This document shows positions 1 through 7,820 of a DNA stretch of 64,000 nucleotides, one piece after another. The notes beneath the pieces were generated by a model. That model ran no database searches, was not told the DNA's origin, and saw nothing but the letters and a program-made list of their open reading frames with translations. Position 1 is the first letter of the stretch, and each line of letters begins with the position of its first letter. The position numbers and the translations under genes are program-made. The stretch is taken from assembly GCF_010093345.1 (NCBI RefSeq), contig NZ_PDWT01000001.1, forward strand, positions 1,364,001 through 1,428,000, read 5' to 3'. This stretch comes from Pseudoxanthomonas yeongjuensis (GTDB taxonomy: Bacteria > Pseudomonadota > Gammaproteobacteria > Xanthomonadales > Xanthomonadaceae).

Positions 1-524
1 TGGAAGACGCGGCCGGACATGTCGAAACGCGACTTGTGGCAGGGGCAGAAATAACCGCCCTTCCAGTCCGGGTCGTACGGCTCGGGCTTGATCTCGGCGA
101 CCATTTCCGGCGAGCAACCCAGGTGGGTGCACAGGCCGACCAGGACCGAGATTTCCGGCTTGACCGAACGGAACTCCGGATTGCCCTTCAACACGTAGGC
201 CGGCTGCTGGTCCACATTGGTGGACTCCGGATCGCGCAGACGGCTGTCCAGAGTCGGCAACGCGTCCAGGATGGCCTTGGAGCGCTTCACGATCCAGATC
301 GGCTGACCGCGCCATTCCAGGACCAGGCGCTGGCCTTCCTGCAAACCGGTCAGGTCGGCGGTGACCGGCGCACCGGCCAATTTGGCCTGTGCGCTCGGGT
401 TCCACGACTTGATGAACGGTACTGCTACAAACCCGGCCCCCACCGCGCCGACCACAGCCGTGGTCGCGGTAAGGAACCGGCGTCGGCCCGTATTCACAGG
501 CTCATTGACCCCATCATTGGCCAT
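1..524 (-). CDS. petA: Ubiquinol-cytochrome c reductase Rieske iron-sulfur subunit, 3' end outside window
   Basis: Rieske [2Fe-2S] subunit of the cytochrome bc1 complex, which passes electrons from ubiquinol to cytochrome c1 at the inner membrane. The translation begins MANDGVNEPVNTGRRRF, a twin-arginine-type N-terminus followed by a hydrophobic anchor (TTAVVGAVGAGFVAVPF). Both cluster-binding boxes are visible, CTHLGC and further on CPCHKSRFD, giving the two Cys and two His ligands. The ATG at 524 has a GGAG about 8 nt upstream. The gene runs off the left edge just after the second box, so the last part of the Rieske fold is missing here. Cytochrome b and c1 genes (petB, petC) would be expected beyond the edge but are not seen. 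Confidence 0.95.
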   Translation of the reverse strand, partial: MANDGVNEPVNTGRRRFLTATTAVVGAVGAGFVAVPFIKSWNPSAQAKLAGAPVTADLTGLQEGQRLVLEWRGQPIWIVKRSKAILDALPTLDSRLRDPESTNVDQQPAYVLKGNPEFRSVKPEISVLVGLCTHLGCSPEMVAEIKPEPYDPDWKGGYFCPCHKSRFDMSGRVF

Positions 525-606
525 CCGGCACTCCGCAAAACATTCAGGTAGCTAAAGGGCTGCCAAAGCCGACGCCATAACCGGCGTGGGCCGCAAAAGA
601 CGGCAA

Positions 607-636
607 AGTGTAACGGAAGCCTTAATCGACCGACAA
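607..636 (-). promoter_or_regulatory. Candidate sigma70 promoter for petA
   Basis: Reading the minus strand, TTGTCG (636-631) and TACACT (612-607) are separated by 18 nt and lie about 80 nt upstream of the petA start. The match is moderate (4/6 and 5/6). The 163-bp gap between petA and the transglycosylase holds no other feature I can support. Confidence 0.4.
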
Positions 637-687
637 CGTTGGCCGCCAAATCAATGACTTGCAGCGCCCGATGGCGCCGACCAGCGG

Positions 688-1671
688 TCAGCGCGCGCCG
701 ACCGTGCCCCGATAGCGGTCGGCAAGCACGCCGACGCGGGCGACGTAACGTTGGGTTTCCTGATAGGGCGGCACGCCCCCGTGGCGATCCACCGCACCCT
801 CGCCCGCGTTGTAGCCGGCGGCGGCCAGGGTGAGGTTGCCGTTGAAGCGCTTCAACAACCACGCCAGGTACTGGACGCCGCCACGGATGTTCTGGCCAGC
901 GTCGTAGGAGTCGGTGACGCCGAACCGGCGCGCCGTGGCGGGCATCAGCTGCATCAAGCCCTGGGCGCCCGCATGGGACAGCGCCATCGGATTGAAAGAC
1001 GACTCGGCGTGGATGATGGCGCGCACCACCGCTTCCTCGACCCCGTACTGGCGGGCGGCGGCGGCGATCTCGGCCTGGTAGGCGGCCGTATTCAAACGCA
1101 GGGTGCCGAAATTGACCCCCGGATTGGCTGCGCAGGCGAAGCAGGTCTCGATGAAGCTGTATTTGATGGTGCGGATGCTGGCCACGCTGTCCGCGCCCTT
1201 GGGCCGCGCGCTGGTGTAATGGCGCACGCCATCCTTGATGAAGGAATACACCTGCCCGCTGACCACGCGACGGGTATTTCCCGACTTCGCGACCTTGGGT
1301 GCGGTGGTGGCGACAGCCGGGATCGAAGCAGGCACTACCGAGTTGGCCGAGGCCGAAACAGGCATGGTGATCACCGCCCCGGTACTGGCCGCCCCCAGGG
1401 TCGTCGTTGGGGTAGCCGGCGTGGAAACAGCACCGCCGGCACCGGAAGGCCGCGAGATGCCGGAGCGGCTGCGATTGTCGGGCGTGTAGCGGCTGATGAC
1501 CTCGCAACTGGCCCCGCCGACACGCTTGCTGACGTAGTTGGGCACGCCATCGGCACCGGTGCACTTGTACAGGGTGCCCGCAGCGGCCGGCAGCGCGGTC
1601 GACGCGATCAGCGCCACCAGCAACGGCAGCGCGCGCTTCCGAAGCGCATGTTTCAGAGAAGCCCCCTTCAT
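688..1671 (-). CDS. Secreted lytic murein transglycosylase (SLT domain) with DUF4124-like N-terminal segments
   Basis: Predicted exported muramidase of 327 aa that would cleave the MurNAc-GlcNAc bond in periplasmic peptidoglycan. Starting at the ATG at 1671, residues 1-31 form a signal peptide ending PAAAG. Residues 32-60 (GTLYKCTGADGVPNYVSKR) look like DUF4124, and a second shorter match lies near 139-158 (GQVYSFIKDGVRHYTSARP), so the N-terminal half carries two such segments around a Ser/Thr/Pro/Ala-rich linker. The SLT domain starts near residue 200, with catalytic Glu223 in HAESSFNP followed by GAQGLMQLMPATA and AAGYNAGEGAV. An in-frame start at 1755 would add 28 residues before the signal peptide and is rejected. 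It diverges from miaB. The substrate is inferred from the family. Confidence 0.85.
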   Translation of the reverse strand: MKGASLKHALRKRALPLLVALIASTALPAAAGTLYKCTGADGVPNYVSKRVGGASCEVISRYTPDNRSRSGISRPSGAGGAVSTPATPTTTLGAASTGAVITMPVSASANSVVPASIPAVATTAPKVAKSGNTRRVVSGQVYSFIKDGVRHYTSARPKGADSVASIRTIKYSFIETCFACAANPGVNFGTLRLNTAAYQAEIAAAARQYGVEEAVVRAIIHAESSFNPMALSHAGAQGLMQLMPATARRFGVTDSYDAGQNIRGGVQYLAWLLKRFNGNLTLAAAGYNAGEGAVDRHGGVPPYQETQRYVARVGVLADRYRGTVGAR

Positions 1672-1867
1672 GCCGGGGAGTGTCCCAACTTCATCAGCGA
1701 TTGCCAAGTCCTTGTCCGACAAAAGGATTTCCTCGGGAAGCGGAGGGTGACCCACTTCTCATTGCATGGGCCGGTATGCGGCGGATTTCCTCATCCAACG
1801 GCGGTCGTGGGTGATTCCGGCCGTTAAACTGTCGCCCTCTTCCGCCAACCCGCCTGGATTACCCACC

Positions 1868-3271
1868 ATGCCCGGGATCGCCACCCCCTCCCCGTCCACC
1901 CCGGACAAGCCGGCCGTGCCTGCGTCTCCGACCGATATTCCGGTACGCGGCAAGCTCTATATCAAAACCCACGGTTGCCAGATGAACGAGTACGACTCGT
2001 CCAAGATGGCCGACGTGCTGGCCGATTCCGACGGCCTGGAGCTGACCGACAACCCTGAAGACGCCGACGTCATCCTGATCAACACCTGCTCGATCCGCGA
2101 GAAGGCCCAGGAAAAGGTCTTCAGCCAGCTCGGCCGCTGGAAGTCGCTGAAGAAGGACGGCAAGCCGGTGCTGATCGGCGTCGGCGGTTGCGTCGCCTCG
2201 CAGGAAGGCGCGGCCATCGTCAAGCGCGCGCCGTACGTGGACCTGGTGTTCGGCCCGCAAACGTTGCACCGCTTGCCGGAACTGATCCGCGCCCGCCGCG
2301 AATCCGGCAAGCCGCAGGTGGACATCAGCTTCCCGGAGATCGAGAAGTTCGATCGCCTGCCCGAACCGCGCGCCGAAGGCCCGACCGCGTTCGTCTCGAT
2401 CATGGAGGGCTGCAGCAAGTACTGCAGTTTCTGCGTGGTGCCGTACACGCGTGGCGAGGAAGTCAGCCGGCCGTTCGAGGACTTGCTGGTGGAAATCGCG
2501 CAACTGGCCGCGCAGGGCGTGCGCGAGATCAACCTGCTGGGGCAGAACGTCAATGCCTATCGCGGGCCTTATGGCGATGGCGAGATGGCTGATCTTGGGC
2601 TGCTGATCCGGACCATGGCCGAGATCGACGGCATCGACCGGATCCGCTTCACCACCTCGCACCCGCTCGAATTCTCCGACTCGCTGATCGAGGCCTATCG
2701 CGACGTGCCGCAACTGGCCGATTACCTGCATCTTCCGGTGCAGGCCGGCAGCGACCGCATCCTCGCGGCGATGAAACGCGGCTACACCACGCTGGAGTTC
2801 AAGCAGAAGATCCGCAAGCTGCGCGCGGTGCGGCCGGACATCTCGATCTCATCCGATTTCATCGTCGGCTTCCCGGGCGAGACCGATGCCGATTTCGACA
2901 AGACCATGAAGCTGATCGAGGACGTGGGCTTCGACCAGTCCTATTCCTTCATCTATTCGCGCCGCCCCGGCACGCCCGCGGCGGACCTGGAAGACGACAC
3001 TCCCGAATCGGCGAAGCACGAACGCCTGGCCCGGCTGCAGGCGGCGATCAACGCCAACTCGACCCGGATCTCGCAGACCATGCTCGGCAGCGTGCAGCGC
3101 GTGCTGGTGGAGCGCCACAGCACCCGCGATGCTTCCGAGCTGACCGGCCGCACCGAGAACATGCGCTACGTGAACTTCCCCGGCAATGCGCGACTGATAG
3201 GGCAATTCGTGGACGTGGAGATCACCGAGGTGATGGCCAATTCATTGCGCGGAAATCTTAGAGTCGGTTGA
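1868..3271 (+). CDS. miaB: tRNA-2-methylthio-N6-dimethylallyladenosine synthase MiaB
   Basis: Radical-SAM methylthiotransferase that converts i6A37 to ms2i6A37 in tRNAs reading UNN codons. The 467-aa protein has the N-terminal MTTase domain with the three cluster cysteines Cys37 ([11 protein letters not shown]), Cys74 ([10 protein letters not shown]) and Cys108 (GVGGCVAS). The radical-SAM CxxxCxxC is at 182-189 (GCSKYCSFC), and a TRAM-like end follows. I chose the ATG at 1868; a start at 1766 would prepend 34 unconserved residues overlapping the divergent promoter region. MiaB normally heads a block with phoH/ybeZ, ybeY and corC; here these genes follow only after an oppositely oriented efflux operon. 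Confidence 0.96.
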   Translation: MPGIATPSPSTPDKPAVPASPTDIPVRGKLYIKTHGCQMNEYDSSKMADVLADSDGLELTDNPEDADVILINTCSIREKAQEKVFSQLGRWKSLKKDGKPVLIGVGGCVASQEGAAIVKRAPYVDLVFGPQTLHRLPELIRARRESGKPQVDISFPEIEKFDRLPEPRAEGPTAFVSIMEGCSKYCSFCVVPYTRGEEVSRPFEDLLVEIAQLAAQGVREINLLGQNVNAYRGPYGDGEMADLGLLIRTMAEIDGIDRIRFTTSHPLEFSDSLIEAYRDVPQLADYLHLPVQAGSDRILAAMKRGYTTLEFKQKIRKLRAVRPDISISSDFIVGFPGETDADFDKTMKLIEDVGFDQSYSFIYSRRPGTPAADLEDDTPESAKHERLARLQAAINANSTRISQTMLGSVQRVLVERHSTRDASELTGRTENMRYVNFPGNARLIGQFVDVEITEVMANSLRGNLRVG

Positions 3272-3286
3272 TGCTGTGGAAGCGAC

Positions 3287-3358
3287 GTAGGAGCGACGTA
3301 AGTCGCGAAACCATGCGCTCTCGCCCAATCGGCAATTCGCGACTCACCTCGCTCCCAC
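3287..3358. repeat. Inverted REP pair, GCGACgtaaGTCGC stem type
   Basis: Two REP units face each other. The left begins GTAGGAGCGACGTAAGTCGCG and the right, read on the minus strand, begins GTGGGAGCGAGGTGAGTCGCG. Each unit has a head (GTAGGAG or GTGGGAG) and its own small stem. It fills most of the gap between the converging ends of miaB and the ABC permease and may also help end transcription from both sides. Confidence 0.8.
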
Positions 3359-3374
3359 GCCAGGCCGTTGCTGC

Positions 3375-4460
3375 TTAATCCAGACGCTTGCGGAAACGCA
3401 ATATCGCCAGCGACATCATCACCACGGTGAAGGCGAGCAGGGCCAGCACGTCGGGCCACAACTCCAACAGGTTGGCGCCGCGCAGGACCACGCCGCGGAT
3501 CAGGCGCATGAAGTGGGTGAGCGGCAGCGCTTCGGCGATCCATTGCGCCGCCTTGGGCATGCCGTCGAACGGGAACATGAAGCCCGACAACAGGATCGAC
3601 GGCAGGAACAGGAAGAACGCCATCTGCATGGCCTGGAACTGGGTCTGGGCGCGGGTCGATACCAGCAGGCCCAGGGTCAGGTTGGCGACGATCAGCAGCA
3701 TCGCTGCGCCGTACACGCCCCACAGGCTGCCGTTGATGGGCACCTTGAACAGCCACATGCCCAGCAACAGGACGACCGTGGTCTGCACCAGGCCCACGCC
3801 GATGTAGGGCAGGACCTTGCCGACCATCAGTTCGCCGCTGGACACCGGCGTGGTGATCAGCAGCTCGAGATTACCGCGCTCGCGTTCGCGGACGATGGCC
3901 ATGGCGGTGAACATAACCAGGGTCATGGTCAGGATCACGCCGATCAGCCCCGGCACCACGTTCACCGCCGAGCGCCGCTCTGGGTTGTACAGCGGCAACA
4001 CGCTGATCTGTCCCTGCAGCGCGCTGAAGCTGCGTCCGTCGAGCGGCATCTGCGCCAGTTGCCGCGCCGTGGCCTGGACCGAGGTATCGCTGCCGTCGAC
4101 GATCGCCTGCATCGCCTCGCGCCCGTCGATCCGGCGACGCTCGAAGTCCGGCGGGATCACGATGCCGATCTTGATCTTGCCCTGGCGCAGCAACAGTTGC
4201 AGCTCCTGCGGCGTACGCGCACCGGCGACCGGCCGGACCACGCCGGTGGAGAAAATATCCTGGACCAGCGCGCGCGAACCGCCGCTATCGGCCATGTCCG
4301 CCACCGCCGCCGGCAGGTTGCGCACGTCCAGGTTGATCGCATAACCGAACAGCAGCAACTGCAGGGTGGGAATGCCGAGCATCATCGCCACGGTCATCCT
4401 GTCGCGCGCCATCTGCCGCATTTCCTTGACCATCACCGCGAAGATCTGCTGCGCCTTCAT
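3375..4460 (-). CDS. ABC-2 type transporter permease
   Basis: Inner-membrane permease of 361 aa for an ABC exporter, last gene of the tetR-hlyD-ATPase-permease operon. It has one N-terminal membrane segment (TVAMMLGIPTLQLLLFGYAI, near residues 22-41), a periplasmic domain of roughly 150 aa, then five C-terminal segments starting near GLIGVILTMTLVMFTAMAI. This is the ABC2_membrane_3/YhhJ-YbhR topology. The start at 4460 (MKAQQIFAVMVKEMRQMARD) is typical of the family; the open frame further upstream runs through a REP pair and the ATPase end and is not coding. Only one permease gene is present, unlike ybhGFSR with two, so a homodimer is inferred. Substrate unknown; drugs or lipids are usual for relatives. 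Confidence 0.9.
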   Translation of the reverse strand: MKAQQIFAVMVKEMRQMARDRMTVAMMLGIPTLQLLLFGYAINLDVRNLPAAVADMADSGGSRALVQDIFSTGVVRPVAGARTPQELQLLLRQGKIKIGIVIPPDFERRRIDGREAMQAIVDGSDTSVQATARQLAQMPLDGRSFSALQGQISVLPLYNPERRSAVNVVPGLIGVILTMTLVMFTAMAIVRERERGNLELLITTPVSSGELMVGKVLPYIGVGLVQTTVVLLLGMWLFKVPINGSLWGVYGAAMLLIVANLTLGLLVSTRAQTQFQAMQMAFFLFLPSILLSGFMFPFDGMPKAAQWIAEALPLTHFMRLIRGVVLRGANLLELWPDVLALLAFTVVMMSLAILRFRKRLD

Positions 4461-4488
4461 GCAATTTCTCCGAGGCCCGGCCACTCGT

Positions 4489-4573
4489 GTAGGAGCGCCG
4501 TCCCGGCGCGAGCCGTTGATCTTGAATGTCGTGTGCCGCCGCGATAGAGCTCGCGCCGGGACGGCGCTCCCAC
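4489..4573. repeat. Inverted REP pair, GCGCCGtcCCGGCGC stem type
   Basis: The left unit starts GTAGGAGCGCCGTCCCGGCG and the right, on the minus strand, GTGGGAGCGCCGTCCCGGCG. Both continue into GCGAGC. The pair lies inside the efflux operon, between the ATPase and permease genes, so it would be transcribed and could act as an mRNA-stabilising or attenuating hairpin. Confidence 0.85.
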
Positions 4574-4602
4574 GGAGGGGAGATTGATGGATGCGAGCGC
4601 GT

Positions 4603-5556
4603 TCATGCGGCGCGCGCCTTGGGTCCGGCCTGGGTGGCCGAGACGAATACGTCCTCGAGGTTCGGTTCGATCGGCTCGACCTCCGCTTCGATGCCGCGAT
4701 CGCGCAGAAACGCCTGCAGACGCTCACCGGGCCCATCGCCGGCCGTGGTCAGCACGCGCAGCTCGTTGCCGATCTGGGCCACGCTGATCACGCCCTGCGC
4801 AGCGTGCAAGGCCGCCTGGGCCTTGCGCGGTTCGCTGGCGCGTATGCCCACGGTGCGTCCGGCCAGCGCCCGGGTGAGTTCGTCCGGCGTGCCGTCGGCG
4901 ACCAGACGGCCGGTGTCGAGGATGGCGATGCGATGGCAGCGTTCGGCTTCATCCATGTAGTGGGTCGAGACGAGAATGGTGGTGCCGGCATCGGCCAGGT
5001 CGAAGAGTTTTTCCCAGAAATCCCGGCGCGATTCGGGATCGACCGCACTGGTCGGTTCGTCCAGGAACAGCAGCTCCGGCTTGTGCACGGTAGCCCCGGC
5101 CAACGCCAGCCGCTGTTTCTGCCCACCACTCAGGGTCCCGGCCAGTTGCCTGGCGCGGTCGGCCAGGTTGTAGGCGTCGAGCAGTTCGTCTAGGCGGCCG
5201 CGGCGCTGTTCGCGCGACAGGCCCTGCACTGTCGCAAGGAACTCCAGGTTCTCGCGCACCGTAAGGTCTTCATACAAGGCGAATTTCTGGGTCATGTAAC
5301 CGATGCGCTTGCGCAGCGCCTCGGCCTGTTCCGGGATCTTCAATCCCAGCACCTCGATCTCGCCGGCGGTGGGCGTGAGCAAGCCGCACAGCATGCGGAT
5401 GGTGGTGGATTTCCCCGACCCGTTCGGACCGAGGAAGCCGTACACGCTGGCGCGCGGCACGGTGAGATCAACGCCATCGACGGCCAGCAGCGTGCCGAAG
5501 CGCTTGCTCAGGCCGCGCGCGCGGATGGCGATGTCGTGGGATGGATCCGCGGCCAT
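4603..5556 (-). CDS. ABC transporter ATP-binding protein
   Basis: Cytoplasmic ATPase of 317 aa that powers the neighbouring ABC-2 permease. All nucleotide-binding motifs are intact: Walker A GPNGSGKST, Q-loop YMTQ, signature LSGGQKQRLALA, Walker B LLFLDEPTSAVDP and switch His in VSTHYMDEAERC. After the ABC domain a roughly 90-aa C-terminal segment ends in VEPIEPNLEDVFV, common in drug/lipid exporter ATPases such as CcmA/YbhF-like proteins. The ATG at 5556 gives MAADPSHDIAIRARGLSKRF; the longer upstream reading enters a repeat. It has a single nucleotide-binding domain, whereas YbhF carries two. Confidence 0.92.
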   Translation of the reverse strand: MAADPSHDIAIRARGLSKRFGTLLAVDGVDLTVPRASVYGFLGPNGSGKSTTIRMLCGLLTPTAGEIEVLGLKIPEQAEALRKRIGYMTQKFALYEDLTVRENLEFLATVQGLSREQRRGRLDELLDAYNLADRARQLAGTLSGGQKQRLALAGATVHKPELLFLDEPTSAVDPESRRDFWEKLFDLADAGTTILVSTHYMDEAERCHRIAILDTGRLVADGTPDELTRALAGRTVGIRASEPRKAQAALHAAQGVISVAQIGNELRVLTTAGDGPGERLQAFLRDRGIEAEVEPIEPNLEDVFVSATQAGPKARAA

Positions 5557-5582
5557 CACGCACACTCGATAAAAATTAACCT

Positions 5583-5681
5583 CGTCATTCCCGCGAAGGC
5601 GGGAACCCAGCGACTTTCGCTTTCCACCCAAGAACTCGATGAAAGCAGAGGCACTGGGTTCCCGCCTTCGCGGGAATGACG
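5583..5681. repeat. Inverted pair of the TTCCCGC-gaag-GCGGGAA repeat
   Basis: CGTCATTCCCGCGAAGGCGG opens the element and its exact inverse closes it; each half is itself a hairpin (TTCCCGCgaagGCGGGAA) followed by CCCAG and, on both sides, matching CGA/GTGC edges. A second copy of this family lies at 8815-8970. It separates hlyD and the ATPase gene within the operon. Confidence 0.85.
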
Positions 5682-5706
5682 AATCAAAGTAACAGTGCGA
5701 CTCGTG

Positions 5707-6678
5707 TTAGTTCCCATCGTCTTCTCCCATAAATTCCACCCGCACCGGCACGCCCGCGGGTAGATCGTCCGCGGCCTTGTCCAGGGCGATTTCCGCCAGG
5801 TAACTCAGGCGCTCGGCATCGCGACCGGACAGCGCGTAGTACGGGGTGAAGCTGGGCTCGCTGCGGATCATGCGCACATGGCCATCGAACGCCGCTTCGC
5901 GGCCATCGACGAACACCCGCGCGGCCTGTCCCACCTTGACGTTGGCGCGCATCGGTTCCGGAACGTACACGCGCGCGTACGGCGCATCGCCGACCAGCAG
6001 GATCGCCAACGGCGAACCCACCGGCGCCTGGTCGCCCAGCTTGTACGGCAAGCTGTCGATGCGTCCGGCACGCGGTGCGATCACGCTCAATTTTTCCAGC
6101 GAGACCGATTGAGTCGCGGCCTGCGCTTCGGCCGCGGCCACCGCCGAGCGACCTTGTGCGACCTGTTCGCTACGGGTGCCGCGCTCCAGTTCCAGCAAGG
6201 CCGCCTGCGCTGCGCGCACCTGCGCTTCCGCATTGCCGGCGGCGGCGCGCGCGCGATCGACATCGGCCGCGGCGACCAGCTTCTGCCGGCCCAGCGGTTG
6301 CAGGCGGTTGTAGTAGGCGCGCGCATCGACCGCCTGCGCCTGAGTCGCGGCGACGTTGGCGCGGGCCTGGGCGATGTCTTCGCTGCGCGGGCCGGCTTCG
6401 AGTTCGGACAAGGCTTCGCGGCTCTGCTGCGCCTGTGCCTGTACCGCCGCAAGTTGCGATTGGGTGCGGACCGGCTCCAGCTGCAGCAAGGGGGTACCGA
6501 TGGCGACCTGCTGGCCTTCGCGCACGTCGATGCGCACGATCTTCTCGGCCACCGGCGCAGGCAGGGTGATGCGGTCCCATTCCAGCGTACCGAGCACCTG
6601 TGGCGCGGAATCCCTGCACGCGGACAACGCCAGCGCGCAGACGGCGACCAGGATCAGTAGCGTTCTCTCATTTCGCAT
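5707..6678 (-). CDS. HlyD-family periplasmic adaptor (membrane fusion protein), lipoprotein
   Basis: Periplasmic adaptor of 323 aa that would couple the ABC exporter to an outer-membrane channel. The N-terminus MRNERTLLILVAVCALALSAC has a lipobox LSAC, so anchoring through a lipidated Cys is predicted. A lipoyl/biotinyl-like half (PVAEKIVRIDVREGQQVAIG) precedes a long Ala/Gln-rich coiled-coil hairpin (near residues 70-190), then the second lipoyl half (VIAPRAGRIDSLPYKLGDQ) and a beta-barrel domain. The hairpin has an internal repeat: ELEAGPRSEDIAQARANVAA and ELERGTRSEQVAQGRSAVAA. The start at 6678 overlaps the end of tetR by 11 nt, pointing to translational coupling. Closest in design to YbhG/YhiI. 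Confidence 0.9.
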   Translation of the reverse strand: MRNERTLLILVAVCALALSACRDSAPQVLGTLEWDRITLPAPVAEKIVRIDVREGQQVAIGTPLLQLEPVRTQSQLAAVQAQAQQSREALSELEAGPRSEDIAQARANVAATQAQAVDARAYYNRLQPLGRQKLVAAADVDRARAAAGNAEAQVRAAQAALLELERGTRSEQVAQGRSAVAAAEAQAATQSVSLEKLSVIAPRAGRIDSLPYKLGDQAPVGSPLAILLVGDAPYARVYVPEPMRANVKVGQAARVFVDGREAAFDGHVRMIRSEPSFTPYYALSGRDAERLSYLAEIALDKAADDLPAGVPVRVEFMGEDDGN

Positions 6679-7372
6679 GGTCCAGCTCCAGTCCGCGGTC
6701 CAGCAGCGAAAGCGTATGCAGGCGCACGGTGTCGAAATCCAGGTCGTCGGCATCCAACAGGCGGCGCCAGATCGGCGCGCCCGCGGCCGGGAACAGGGTC
6801 AGCCCGACCAATGACACCATCAACAGGCGCGGATCCAGGTCGGGATTGATGCGTCCCTGCGCCTGCGCCTCGGCGAAACGCCTGGCCATCATCTGCGGCA
6901 GTTGCGGCCCGATCCGGTCGAACAGCAGGTCGCGCAGCGCGCCGCCTTCGCACAGCACCTCGCGTACCCACAGCGGCGGCAACCACGGATGTTCGGCCAC
7001 GATCCTGCCGATGCCGGTCACGAAGCCCGCGATCAACGCGGCGATGTCGTCGCCGGCCTGCAGCAACGGTTCGCGCAGGGCGGCGAACACGGGAAGGATC
7101 TTCTGCGCGATCACCTCCTGCTGCAGCTGGCCCTTGTCGCCGAAGTAGTAGTGCAGCAGAGCCGGGGTCACACCCGCCTCGGTGGCGATATCCCGCAACG
7201 ATGTCGCCGCGATGCCCTTGCGCACGAAGCAGGCCAGCGCCGCCTCCAGCAGGCGGCCGCGCAGGTCGGGGGAATCCGCCGAAGGACGACCCGGCGCGCG
7301 TTTGCGCACGGGCCGGGACGGTCGTTTCGCCGGCAGGGGACCGGCATTGGAAGCAGAGGGGGAATCGATCAT
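6668..7372 (-). CDS. TetR-family transcriptional regulator of the adjacent efflux operon
   Basis: Predicted repressor of 234 aa. After a basic, Pro-rich lead (KRPSRPVRKRAPGRPS) it carries the TetR helix-turn-helix (LLEAALACFVRKGIAATSLRDIATEAGVTPALLHYYFGD, about residues 41-80), then an all-helical ligand domain. It is the first gene of the operon and its 3' end overlaps hlyD, so it should be autoregulated and control the transporter. A perfect -10 hexamer lies only 2 nt before this ATG; either the mRNA is leaderless or translation begins at an internal codon such as the GTG at 7309. The inducer is unknown. Confidence 0.9.
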   Translation of the reverse strand: MIDSPSASNAGPLPAKRPSRPVRKRAPGRPSADSPDLRGRLLEAALACFVRKGIAATSLRDIATEAGVTPALLHYYFGDKGQLQQEVIAQKILPVFAALREPLLQAGDDIAALIAGFVTGIGRIVAEHPWLPPLWVREVLCEGGALRDLLFDRIGPQLPQMMARRFAEAQAQGRINPDLDPRLLMVSLVGLTLFPAAGAPIWRRLLDADDLDFDTVRLHTLSLLDRGLELDHAK

Positions 7373-7374
7373 CG

Positions 7375-7407
7375 ATTATATTTAATTCATTGGTTAATTA
7401 ACTGCAA
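7375..7407 (-). promoter_or_regulatory. Promoter and candidate TetR operator upstream of the efflux operon
   Basis: An AT-rich island in otherwise GC-rich DNA. On the minus strand it holds TATAAT (7380-7375) and TTGCAG (7407-7402). An inverted repeat, TTAATT (7382-7387) and AATTAA (7396-7401) with an 8-nt spacer, sits between these hexamers, where a repressor would block polymerase. The spacing of 21 nt between the hexamers is long; an alternative -10 (TAAATA, 7384-7379) gives 17 nt and would start transcription at or very near the tetR ATG. Confidence 0.6.
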
Positions 7408-7424
7408 CCCCATGCCGATGGGCG

Positions 7425-7811
7425 GTGGCTTGTCTGGCCCTTGCAACACGGTCGCGATACCCTGCACCGCCCCGTCCCGGCCCGCTTGCCATCCCCCAGA
7501 CCGCCCCCAAGTTGTGGGTCTTCGTAGTAGAAGCCGAACCCCTGCCCGACGCCCCGGATTTCCAGGAGTTCGGCGGCGCCTACGTGCTCTGCTACCAGAT
7601 GCCGGGGCTGGCCGAAGACCCGATCCGCCACGCCAGCGACTTCCTGCGCGGCGCCGGTTGGCAGGTGACCGGGGTGCAGGACGAGCCCAGGCAGATCGAA
7701 CGCGACGAAGCCCCCGAAGCCGAGCACTTCGACCAGGCGCTGATCGACGACGAGGCCTACGTATTCCACCAATGGCGTGTCGAAGACGCCGACGACCAGA
7801 CCAGGCACTGA
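7425..7811 (+). CDS. Conserved hypothetical protein preceding phoH
   Basis: Unrecognised acidic cytoplasmic protein, up to 128 aa. The convincing part begins at LWVFVVEAEPLPDAPDFQEF and contains GGAYVLCYQMPGLAEDPIRH and an acidic C-terminus ending VEDADDQTRH. The open frame starts with GTG at 7425, but its first 29 residues are Pro/Arg-rich and look uncoded; TTG at 7512 is an alternative start. It ends 9 nt before phoH and is likely cotranscribed with it. No domain, signal peptide or membrane segment is seen. It might act with phoH/ybeY in RNA metabolism, but only position suggests this. Confidence 0.65.
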   Translation: MACLALATRSRYPAPPRPGPLAIPQTAPKLWVFVVEAEPLPDAPDFQEFGGAYVLCYQMPGLAEDPIRHASDFLRGAGWQVTGVQDEPRQIERDEAPEAEHFDQALIDDEAYVFHQWRVEDADDQTRH

Positions 7812-7820
7812 AACCCTTCC

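Noticed and set aside
5583..5681. Possible rho-independent terminator inside the efflux operon
   Set aside because: It is a member of a dispersed repeat family without a T-tract, so listed as a repeat.
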